64,000 nucleotides of DNA, taken from Ophioderma brevispina. Lineage: Eukaryota; Echinodermata; Ophiuroidea; Amphilepidida; Ophiodermatidae. The notes below the pieces were generated by a model. That model ran no database searches. It had not been told where the DNA came from and saw nothing but the letters and a program-made list of their open reading frames with translations. The DNA lies in NCBI GenBank assembly GCA_023653785.1, contig JAMKCH010088115.1, positions 205,483 to 269,482 on the forward strand, written 5' to 3'. Below, piece after piece: positions 11,660-20,359 of this stretch. The translations under genes were made by a program, and so were the position numbers. Numbering within the stretch: the stretch's first letter is position 1; every line of letters starts with the position of its first letter.

Positions 11660-12300
11660 TTCCAAGTAGATGCAGATTCACCGTTTATCCCCCGAAGAGG
11701 CGCCTATACCGCGTCAATTCCATCGGGGTAGCATAAGCGGGTTGTTTGTGTTGTAATGAATGTCAATGGAAGAGCCGTGGTTGTGTTTTTTATAGAAATT
11801 TTAGGAATTCTGATGCCAACCCACCCAAATGACCTCGTCTTATGATGCTAAGTTCCTTGAAAAATAGTGAAGATGGGCATTGTAGCCAAGTCCATAAAAG
11901 TGATTGCGGCCTTGTTTGCGTATTAAATAGCTAAACATAGGGAATAGAAAAGCGGGAAGATGAGCAGAAAAAACATGGAGTCGTGCGTTGTTCGCAAGCG
12001 GACGATAATGAACAATAAAACGTTCTTTTTCAAGGACCATTCAGGGAAGGCTTATGACGACGGGAGGCGATTTAGAGGGCAGTGTTAGCATTTGAACCAA
12101 AAAATCGCTGTGACTTATGAATATATGGCCAGTGTAGGAGGACAGACACACGATTCATTGTTGATATTCATCGACCATCGTCCGGATCGCATGCACTGTG
12201 ATGTTGGATTCTAATTTTATACGTTGTCCTGGTTTGTGGGCAAGCAACAAATTGAGTTAGAGAGTTGCACGTTCCATGAGTTGTAATGGCTACGATGATT
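11660..12300. other. Spacer, no gene recognised
   Basis: Mixed-composition DNA. The frame at 11840-12040 on the minus strand shows no family features. Confidence 0.45.
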
Positions 12301-12404
12301 GTACTTGTAGAAGGAAGGGGGACGGGGTGGGGGAAATGTTGGTGACCTCATGTTGCCCTTGGTGACCTCATTTGACCTTTTGGCCGGTCAAAATGTTAAC
12401 CCTT

Positions 12405-12765
12405 TCTCGCACCAGGCTTGGTGCAAGTTAGTTAATATCTGGGAGTCCGTTAAGGCGTATTATAATGATGAAATTGGTGGAAGGAAGGGGTAAAGAGGAG
12501 TCTCACCTGATTAGACTGTGGGCCATATTTCGGGCAAAATTACATATGCAAATGAGCTAATGAATATGCAAAAATGCAGCGTTATCACTTTATTTTAAAT
12601 GGTACATCGAAAAGTCCTTCACTTCGCAAAAACCCCATTATGGTGTGCATCTACTTTGCCATTTTAAAGTTCCTGATACATGCGGCTTAGGTATTGCCAA
12701 ATGAGTGCTAATTAAATAGGCGAAATTGCTGTATCGCTTAAACGGGACATCGGATATGCAAAAAT
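12405..12765. promoter_or_regulatory. Octamer-rich candidate regulatory or repeat segment
   Basis: Octamer-like words occur three times: ATATGCAAATGAG (12545), AATATGCAAAAATG (12563) and ATATGCAAAAATTCC (12754). The homeodomain-type GTGCTAATTAAATAGG lies near 12707, and a short hairpin GCACCAGGCTTGGTGC near 12408. This could be a conserved element or a repeat carrying POU sites. Confidence 0.25.
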
Positions 12766-12815
12766 TCCTTTGATACATGAAAACTACTATACCATACACC
12801 TTGTGTGACTCATTA

Positions 12816-12990
12816 TGGAGGGGCAGGGTGGGGGGTGTTGGGGCCGGGTGGGGGTGGAGTGGTGGGTGCGTCAGGGAAGGGGGTGGGATATGTTGTGGAC
12901 GGGTGGAGGGGTGGGGGTGCGTCGGGGGGGGGGTTGGTGCCGTTGGGGTGAGGGGGTCGGGTGTGTTGCGTCGGGGTGGGATCCGGTGGT
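12816..12990 (+). repeat. Strongly G-rich strand, potential G-quadruplex cluster
   Basis: About 175 bp in which the plus strand is dominated by G and T with many runs of three or more G (for example GGGTGGGGGTGG and GTCGGGGGGGGGGTTGG) and almost no C or A in the core. Multiple overlapping G4 motifs are possible. The mirror frames at 12638-13061 (Pro/His-rich on the minus strand, Gly/Trp-rich on the plus) are compositional artefacts. Confidence 0.8.
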
Positions 12991-12995
12991 TGACT

Positions 12996-13410
12996 TGGGG
13001 CCCCATGTGACCTGGGTGAACCCATGTGACTGGTGACCCCATGTGACCTTGGTAACCTCATGTTACATCACGTGACCTTGGTGACCTCACGTGACCTTGT
13101 TGACCTCATGTGACTTTGGTGACCTCCACAGACCTTTGGCCCATTCACAAATAAGTGCGGGAGGGGGAAAGGGTGGGGGCGTTTGGGGAAGGTTGGGGTG
13201 ACCTCATGTCACCTTTGTGACCCTGTGTGATCGTTGTGACCTACATGTGACCCCCCCCCCCCAAAAAACGTGACCTTGGTGACTAATGTCACCTTGGTGA
13301 TCCTCATGTCACCTTGGTGACCTCATGTCACCTTGGTGAACTCATGTCACCTGGTGACTCATGTCACCTTGGTGAACTCCTGCACCTTTTGGTGACCTCA
13401 TGTCATCCTT
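12996..13410. repeat. TGACCTTGGTGACCTCATG minisatellite
   Basis: About 20 imperfect units of roughly 18-21 bp built on GTGACCTTGGTGACCTCATG, broken by a second G-rich patch at 13155-13200 and a C-run at 13247-13262. Related words also occur earlier, at 12340-12380. Each unit carries GGTGACCT half-sites. Confidence 0.8.
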
Positions 13411-14700
13411 CGACACCATTACAAACCGCGACGGCAGATGACACTAGCGGTCCATGACCGTGACATTTTTTTACGTGCATTTTATTTAAAATACAAATTT
13501 GTCCTTAGTGATAATATCATATAATTTTGACAACAAAAAAGATCAACACATTTGGAGAAATTATTAAATAGAAAACAAGAAGTGAGCGCTATTAAAAATC
13601 ACCCAAAAATCACCATTTTTTTAAACATGGCTGACCCTTGGGCCAAGGAAGTGTTAATTCATACCTCCCATATGGGTCCAGGGCAGTGTTCAAGGCATAT
13701 ATATCTATCAAAATACAAAACAAAATACAATAGCGGTTTGTAAATATGCATCAAGCCAGCTATCAATATTTCATCACACTTTTAATCAGTTCTCATGGGT
13801 CCAAGGCAGTGTTAAAGGTATATTCATTAATTATTCATTTTTACCCAAATACATGAAAAACCAGACATTCCATCATTACAAAATTAAAGGACCATTCTTT
13901 AATTCATTGTATAAGTTACCAATTAGTCATTACCTTCAGGGTCCGCATCCAAAACGGGCTGCAAAGTACCACCAGTCAACAACCCACCAAACCACAGGTG
14001 CCACGAAATCCACACGGCGGTGACCGCTCGTGTTTAAATTATCGGGTTAACTAGCATCATGTTGCTAGAATAACAACAACATACATTACCTTAATTTTTG
14101 TCTTCTCATATCTGATTAAAAAAAACTTCCAAAGTAAAAACAAACCTACTTGAAATACCCACTTCTTACATATACCACCCACAAAAACTGTCACATTAGT
14201 CATTTCTGGTTAATGATACATAAAACCCAATTTTCAGAAAAAGTATTAATAAGGCTTATGGGGTCAACTTCAAAAGGCGTAGAAAAATAATAGTGCAGGA
14301 TATTCCGGAGAAAATTATACAATTTCCATTTTCCTCAACATTTCAAAAATCAAATCACCTGCTATTTTAAGGTTGAGACAAATATATAAACAAACATCCG
14401 GAAAAAAAAATAGGCATAAAATTTACAACAGAGAACACGAAATAGAATCAGGAGATCGCAATGCAATTGATACGTTGAACAGGAAGGGCAAAACAGTATG
14501 CCGGCCCCAATTTTTTTGCAAAGTATGTTTAGTTTGGTATTCAAACTACTATCAATAGGTTAGCAAACTAAAAATGAAGAACAAACTTCACTCCAACCAG
14601 GGTATCAGTAACTATAGCACCAGACTCGGTGACTTTGGCGAATACCGATCAACACATGGCACAGTTTGTGTCACCATAGATATTCTGGTTAAAAAAAAAG
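13411..14700. other. AT-rich stretch with one small duplication
   Basis: A ~30-bp word, ATGGGTCCAAGGCAGTGTT plus flanks, is duplicated at about 13672-13701 and 13794-13823. No gene is recognised. Frames at 13552-13743 and 14362-14558 are short and featureless. Confidence 0.45.
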
Positions 14701-14704
14701 GAGC

Positions 14705-15290
14705 AAAAATCAGACAAAGGTTTTCTCGGAGGGTGGGCTGTCTAGGTTGATGTGTACGCACAGGGGAGAATGGTGTGGGAGGCGGGAGGGGTGGGGATTG
14801 GAGACGACGGCAAACATTGGCAGTGAAACTGTCTTTGAAGGGGAAGTCGTATCATCAGTTTTGTGCCCCACATGCAGACGCGACAAGCCCTCCCTGGCTT
14901 GGCATACACGAACAGACAATAGCATGGGGGTTAACAGACCCTCCTGTCTTGTAAAACAACCACCCTTGCTCAAAGACGAGCTGAAACAACACCGCACACA
15001 ACTCGAGCGGCCAAGTCCTCGGTTCACTCGCTCTGACCTTAGAAGACAAGGCCTGGATAAAGTTTTGAAACTGAACCCACAAAGAAGAAAAATACAAAGC
15101 CCAGTATCAAACATCACCCACCAAAATGAAATTACCAATAACATTGCCGACTGTATCTCATTGCATGGCAGCGGCCCTGAAGCGAAGCGAAGCCAAAAAA
15201 ATCGCAAAGTTACACTCTTTATCCTCTGTTTGACCTTGGTTCTTAGAAGGCTCCAGTCAGGAGCATGACTGGATATTAACATGTCACTCC
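14705..15290. promoter_or_regulatory. GC-richer low-stop block: conserved element or exon candidate
   Basis: A ~580-bp block of higher GC in which both strands stay open for long stretches: 14747-15268 on plus (173 codons) and 14710-15426 on minus (238 codons). I recognise neither translation. Each contains clustered Cys, Arg and Ser without a domain pattern. No convincing acceptor and donor pair delimits an exon. Long opposite open frames in GC-richer DNA are often accidental. A conserved non-coding element is the alternative, and transcript evidence would settle it. Confidence 0.25.
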
Positions 15291-16230
15291 TGGTTTTGGT
15301 TGAAAGGGTACACAAAGTAAAAGGTTGCTCTTGACTTAGAGTCTGACTACCTGAAGCCCCCCGTAGTTGAATAGGCCTCAAAAGCCCCCTGTGTGTGTTG
15401 TGTGTGTACCAGGTACTCATCGTCAACTTTGTTCAAGTAGACAATTTATAAACAACTTCACCAGGGCCCACATGGAATTTAATACAATAAAAACATAATG
15501 TATTATACATAACCAGTACACTTTAAATGTGTGGTTAATATATGAAGACTAGTTAAATGAAAGATATTATTAGTTCTACCCGGGTGAGTGATAGGAAGCT
15601 GTGTATTTAATCAATGCAATGCAGTGCTAGCCAAGTGTGCCAACACAAAACAAAAAACTTTTGGCAGATTCTCGAATGACATATTTGCACAATAAACACG
15701 CAAGATTGGTGCGAATTGCATTAAAAGACTTCATTGGACCCATATAGGGTGTCTTTCCTAATATCAGGGAAACCGATTGTTACATCGGTTCGAATATCAT
15801 CACGACAAGACGTGTAAGACGAATGAGATCACGGGTTGTGAGAGCTTCTATGATAATACCAATATCCGCACCTCTCTATATCAATCGCATCACATGCCTC
15901 ACTTAAATCGGCTAAAATCCATATCACAAGTCATTTTTTGTAAAAATATTTAGTTGATCAAGAAACAAGTTATTTATCTCCTTAAAAAATTCATTCCTTT
16001 AAAGTACAGTACTGTGGCAATGTTTTGGGGTCTGGATTATGATTTAGAATATAAACAGTAAAGGAGTAGATTAGAGTAATCGATTCAGGAAAGTACACTA
16101 GTTGATTAAAAACAAATTGTTAAAAACTCAGCAAAAAATCTTGGATTGTTTTGAGGTTTTAACAAAATCCTAACCTCCCGGAGTAGTGATATGACCATTT
16201 AAAGCAAGCTAAAAGGATACATGATGTCTG
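15290..16230. other. AT-rich spacer, no gene recognised
   Basis: Around 15760-15920 the composition is more balanced, with GATATCC and ATCACGGGTTG words that could belong to a conserved element. Nothing is firm. Confidence 0.45.
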
Positions 16231-16232
16231 AC

Positions 16233-17201
16233 TTAACCCTAACCCAGGACCGGGTCGTTTTGCCGGAAGACCCACCCGGCCCCAATGCAACGAAAGGCAG
16301 CTAGTTTATTTTTAACGGCCCGATGCAACGAGAGCCAAAGTTTGCGTTTCATTGATCCGGCGTTTTTCCCGGCACAGGCAATAAGTAGCGTAAAGTCAAT
16401 AACGGCCCAGATGCCAACGGAAAAACATCGCAGCCATTTTCCGGAAGACGGCCCAAATGCAACGAAAAAACATCGCGTCATTTTCCCGGAGATGGCCCAG
16501 ATGCAACGAAAAAACATCGCGCCATTTACCGGAAAGACGTCCCAATGCAACGAGAAACATCGCGTGAAAATGACAATAAAAAACGGGTAATACATAATTA
16601 AAAATAAAGTAATGGGAGGCGTACTGCACAATTATCTGCATGAAATTTGTAGCTTACAGTTCGCCAGCCGTGCGTCGCGCTATTACGCTACATCATAGTC
16701 GTGCGTGGCGCGATTATGCTACGTCATGCTTCGGTTTACGTCATGTAATACGTTTATGCATATTAACCCAATAGCGTATCGAAAATGGTGGCGCTCTCAC
16801 CATTCGAAATCGAAATGGTCTATGGGCATTTGTACAGTGTCACAGCCATGATGAAAAGCCATTGCGCCTTCTGGCGGGCACAACCGTCGAAATGCAGTGG
16901 AAAAGGCATCGCATCTTCCAGTCAATAACGGCCCAGATGCAACGCAAAACATCGCGTCATTTTCCCGGAAGACGCCCAGTGCAACGAAAAACCTCGCGTC
17001 ATTTCCGGGAAGACGGCCCAGGTGGCACGAAAAAAAATCGCGTAATTTTCCGGGAAGACGGCCCAGATGCCATGAGAGCCAATGAGAGTCATTTGCGCGA
17101 CCAAACCTAGTTGTTGACGGCCCAGGATGCAACGAACAGGCATTGTCAGAACGGTACCACGTTTTCGTGCCTTCATTTCCTCTCGGCCGCGTCAGGGTTA
17201 A
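16233..17201 (+). mobile_element. CpG-rich TTAA-bounded composite element, family M copy 1
   Basis: The segment starts TTAACCCTAACCCAGG and ends CGCGTCAGGGTTAA, so CCCTAAC and GTCAGGG form a short imperfect inverted end inside TTAA. TTAA flanks plus CCC ends fit piggyBac-type non-autonomous elements, but no transposase is present. The interior holds two blocks of tandem units (16400-16575 and 16920-17080), each unit ~44 bp with GGCCCAGATGCAACG, ACATCGCGTCATTTTCC and GGAAGAC. Around the blocks are shared flanks (GCCAAAGTTTGCGTTTCATT; GAGTCATTTGCGCGACCAAA) also present at 54.4-54.8 kb. CpG density is far above the surroundings. Open frames at 16239-16641 and 16797-17237 translate the repeat and are not genes. 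Confidence 0.65.
16645..16800. promoter_or_regulatory. CpG-rich, CRE/CCAAT-bearing core inside family M copy
   Basis: Two imperfect ~30-bp direct units occur (GTGCGTCGCGCTATTACGCT and GTGCGTGGCGCGATTATGCT, each followed by ACATCAT or ACGTCAT). Two TACGTCAT CRE-like sites follow near 16720-16745, then ACCCAATAGCG near 16768. This looks promoter-like in composition. It is absent from the copy at 54.4 kb, so it may be an insertion or an internal part lost there. Confidence 0.3.
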
Positions 17202-17556
17202 AGGTGTGCAACGAGAAGATTTTTTTGAAGCACCCAAATATTGGTGTCATAATAGTAATTTCATATTAGATTAGACACTCAATAGATTTTTTACCATGTA
17301 TTTTGCTCCAGGAAATGTCTTTAAACAGAGAAAAAGGGTGATTGATTTGCTAGATTCAATATAAAACATAAGCGAATTTCGTATTTGCTCTAGACGAAAT
17401 TAGAAATTTCACAATTTTGTACCAAGAAGAAAACATTTCCTCAGTAATCTTTCCGTGGGATTATTTTGATGGAAAGCTTACATCAGGGCAAAAACTCAGT
17501 ACTTTCCGGATTTTTGTGGGACACCCTTATATGTGAAATCTCTTGTGCACCGTTAA
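17198..17556 (+). mobile_element. TTAA-flanked MITE, family Z copy 1
   Basis: TTAA at 17198 is followed by AGGTGTGCAACGAGAAGATT. The right end reads AAATCTCTTGTGCACCG followed by TTAA at 17553. The ends are imperfect inverted repeats of about 18 bp. The interior shares TTCAATATAAAACATAAGC and GTATTTGCTC with the copy at 59.07-59.44 kb. Length is about 360 bp, with no coding frame. TTAA target sites are typical of piggyBac-class insertions, so a piggyBac-type MITE is the best reading. Confidence 0.75.
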
Positions 17557-17579
17557 CCCCTCTGGGCACTACACCTATG

Positions 17580-17760
17580 GTACAATCTGTCTGATTGGCT
17601 CCCTTACAGGATACATGAGATAGCCCTCATATGTGCAACCAATCAAAACAGTGCTTCTTACATCGTTGTTGTAACCCATTCTTAAAGTAGCTGATGTGCT
17701 CATTGACATGGTATTACCCCAAGTAACCAATCAAATAGTGCTTAGATAGGCATAGGCAAG
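17580..17760. repeat. CCAAT-pair repeat family W, copy
   Basis: It contains GTCTGATTGGCTCCC, GCAACCAATCAAAACAG, GGTATTACC and AAGTAACCAATCAAATAGTG. The same inverted CCAAT pairs around a GTATTATC-type motif recur at 7.1, 31.6, 53.9, 54.8 and 58.4 kb. Confidence 0.5.
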
Positions 17761-18690
17761 GGAGTTGAGTTGGGAATTACTGTTTGGAAATACTGAAACA
17801 TGTAAGTGAATGACAATTTTATTTTTTTCAACACTGCTGTTTCTTGCTGTCGGTCGCATTTTTTTTAATGGGGAAAATATCTTATAAGAATTATAACGGA
17901 CATCCTTTTAAGCTACTCATGCAAAGTTGAATAGTTTAAACACTTCCACGTGCGATCAAGGTGTGTGCCCAGACATTTTCAATGGTGGTGTTACCGGGGG
18001 GGCAAATTGTCCATTAGTGACACACAGTTTTTTAAAAAGTTTAATTTTTCTTTTTTTATTTAAATTATGAAATGAGAATTTATTAAATTGTCTCAGCAAA
18101 TGGGCTATATTTTGTACTGTCTGATCAAAAATCTGAGGAGGGGGGTTCTTGGGGGTCTTTGGGGATTGTAGGGGGCTGGGACAATATCATTACAAAATTG
18201 TTTGGTTATACTTTTCTTAGAATAATCAAGTTAGATGTAAAATTTAAATTTTTAATGTCCTAACTGTGAATTTTGATCATACTTCTGGTGGGTGTTTTAT
18301 GGAATGCACAGATTTAATTTTGGAATAATTAAATGATCCAATTATTATTGATCAGACAGTACAAAATACCAGATGTATGTATATGTACATGCATACCTGT
18401 CTGCTCACCCCTTACACACACACATAAACACACAGCTCACACATGCACACGCAAACATTGAATTACTCTCAGATAAAATCTCAATATCATGTGGAAGGAT
18501 TTACTGGATTTTGACCCAAAAAGAATTATGCTAGACAATTGTAACTTTAGAAGACACAGCATTTAACCCTACTTTAGCTTTCATGAACAATAACAATTAT
18601 TAAAAAGATTGTGCATTTTGAATATACCACTCATACAACTTGAATCTGATCTAAAATTAGAGAGGAAAAATGCAAATATTTGATTTCCAC
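17760..18690. other. AT-rich stretch, no gene recognised
   Basis: It includes a short CA-rich patch at 18410-18465. No frames or repeats of note. Confidence 0.5.
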
Positions 18691-19160
18691 CTGTGCTTCA
18701 GGTCCAAGATTATATCAACAAGAGAAATCGTCTTAGGGCTGACCTCTATCTTGCCAACTCTAAATCCCGGCTCGCTTTTCTCCTATTTCACGACATTCAT
18801 ATAAAGGCAGCTAGGAAAAGTGAGCAAACATCGTTTTTAATCTTCCGAGGTCGTCTCTATAGAATTCTTGGTGATCTATGCATCCTACAGGAAGGAAGGG
18901 TAGGCAATACGGGACGGGCAATTGAAATGAGGAATAAAGCCGGGCAAATCCTGTCGCCACGACCGTCTCCTTCTCTGCCACCTGTCCGCGGCTAGGGTAT
19001 TATGAAACCGAACGAAGCAAGGAGTTGGCGCGGGATTAACATCATTCTGAGGACATGTGCAGCATGATTTAGTCCAAATCCTATGAGCTAATGCCTATCT
19101 ACAGCACATCATGAAATTTAGCCTTGTTGATAATAAACTACATTATCTTTACAGCAAGGG
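18690..19160 (+). promoter_or_regulatory. Candidate exon or conserved non-coding element
   Basis: After a pyrimidine-rich stretch ending in CTGTGCTTCAG (18701), a frame stays open to 18995 (about 98 codons) with moderately coding-like content. It begins VQDYINKRNRLRADLYLANS, and I do not recognise the protein. A possible donor, AAGG followed by GTAGGC, lies at about 18900. The following ~150 bp (GCGCGGGATTAACATCATTC onward) is also unusually balanced in composition and has no frame, which favours a conserved regulatory element over an exon. Both readings are weak. Confidence 0.25.
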
Positions 19161-19189
19161 AAAAAGAAAGAGAAAAAGGAAAAAAGGCC

Positions 19190-19700
19190 AGCTGAATCAA
19201 ATCTTTCAAACTAGCAACTTTATTAGCAGTGAGTCACGTTGTTGCGTGCACTGATGTAGCTATCCAAGGTGCAATTCTGAGACCATGCAACACAGACCCA
19301 CAGCAAAACTGGCACCACTCGCTTGATGACAGGGAAACAGTAGCCGGCAAAAGGCCCGAAGGCAAGCTAACGAGAGCTCAAGCGACCACGGTTTTCCAGC
19401 TGGATAGGCTGAGGGGAGAGGATTGACCCAGGTGACAAGAAGAGCTGGCCCTGTCACGATACTCCTCCTACCAATAATCAAGAGCTCATCTCTCACTCCA
19501 GGCAAAATATGGTACAGTGGAAGGGGGGAAGAGTTGGATATAAAGTCCAATACTGCTACTGCTGCTGTCCTTTCATTGCAAATTCTTACGTCCAAATCCA
19601 TCGCGCATCGTTTATAATTAATGGCGAGAATCTGCTCTAGGCCTGAACACAAGCAGTAAATTGAGAAATGAAACTTTCCAGAAATGGGGGAAGATAGATG
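19190..19700. promoter_or_regulatory. Candidate enhancer block (POU- and Hox-type sites)
   Basis: A GC-richer segment with a POU-like TTTCATTGCAAATTC (19571-19585) and a Hox-like TTTATAATTAATGG (19611-19624), plus GAGTCACGTTG and CAGCTGGATAGG words. Opposite frames at 19260-19706 (minus, 148 codons) and 19229-19426 (plus) have no recognisable domains. Read as a possible developmental enhancer. Confidence 0.28.
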
Positions 19701-20155
19701 TTTCAAAGCAATTCAGTGAAACAAGTCTGCTTTAATTGCACTTTTTAAGTATTCTTTATTATTAATTTTTTTCCTTAGTTTGAATTGTTTCATTTTTGAG
19801 TATGTATGTCTTTTTCAATTTATTTTTCTGAAATGATGTGATTATTTAAACCTAATTTTAAGTAAACTTAAGTCCTATATTTGCCGATAATACCAGTAGC
19901 TTAACAGACATGGGGCAGGGGTCATATTGCCACCCCCACCCCACCCCTGATGGGTCTGACCGGAAAATTCAGCTTAAACTACTGGGAAACTAGGAAAGTG
20001 GGAAAAGGAAATCCATAATGAGATTAAGAAAGGAACAAGAGATGAAAGGTATGAGAAGGAAAGAAGGAAGGGTAAGAGGAGCAGGTATTAGTATTTAACG
20101 ACACATCAACACAGTTGTGTCATTTTAGTCTCACAAAGATACTTTATTTCAATTC
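19700..20155. other. AT-rich spacer, no gene recognised
   Basis: A purine-rich patch (GGAAAAGGAAATCC to GGAAAGAAGGAAGGGTAAGAGG) spans about 19990-20085. Otherwise featureless. Confidence 0.5.
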
Positions 20156-20159
20156 ACTT

Positions 20160-20355
20160 TTCATATACATGTTAGGGAAGAAAGCCCGGTTTTAGAAGCA
20201 GGAGGAAACCGGAGTACCCAGTGGAAACCTGCGAGGCAGAGTATGGACTGGAAACCAAACGCACATGAATCGCAGGCCCGACAGAGGGTCGAACCTGGGA
20301 CCACAGTGGTGTGAAGCGAGGAAAGACCCACTGTGCTAACCCGACCCCCTGAAGG
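20160..20355 (-). repeat. tRNA-derived SINE
   Basis: Read on the minus strand, it starts GGGTCGGGTTAGCACAGTGG (A-box region), then GGTCCCAGGTTCGACCCTC (B-box), then a tail with GTACTCCGGTTTCCTCC. That tail resembles the CCGGTTTCCTCC-type block found in many SINEs of aquatic animals (general knowledge; exact family not assigned). The minus frame at 20161-20433 translates this repeat. Confidence 0.65.
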
Positions 20356-20359
20356 GGAA

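Noticed and set aside
12638..13061. Proline/histidine-rich and glycine/tryptophan-rich frames
   Set aside because: They mirror each other across a G-rich strand and a minisatellite, so composition explains them fully.
12996..13410. Regularly spaced repeats as a possible CRISPR or regulatory cassette
   Set aside because: The units are contiguous with no spacers and vary in length, which is minisatellite behaviour.
16233..16245. TAACCCTAACCC resembles two telomere repeats (also at 54409)
   Set aside because: Only two units occur, and both times as the same start of family M within a TTAA boundary. An element end fits better than an interstitial telomere.
16239..17237. Minus-strand frames with repeating SLHLGRL-type peptides (also at 54414-54830)
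   Set aside because: The unit is ~44 bp, not a multiple of three, and indels between units shift frame. These are repeat translations.
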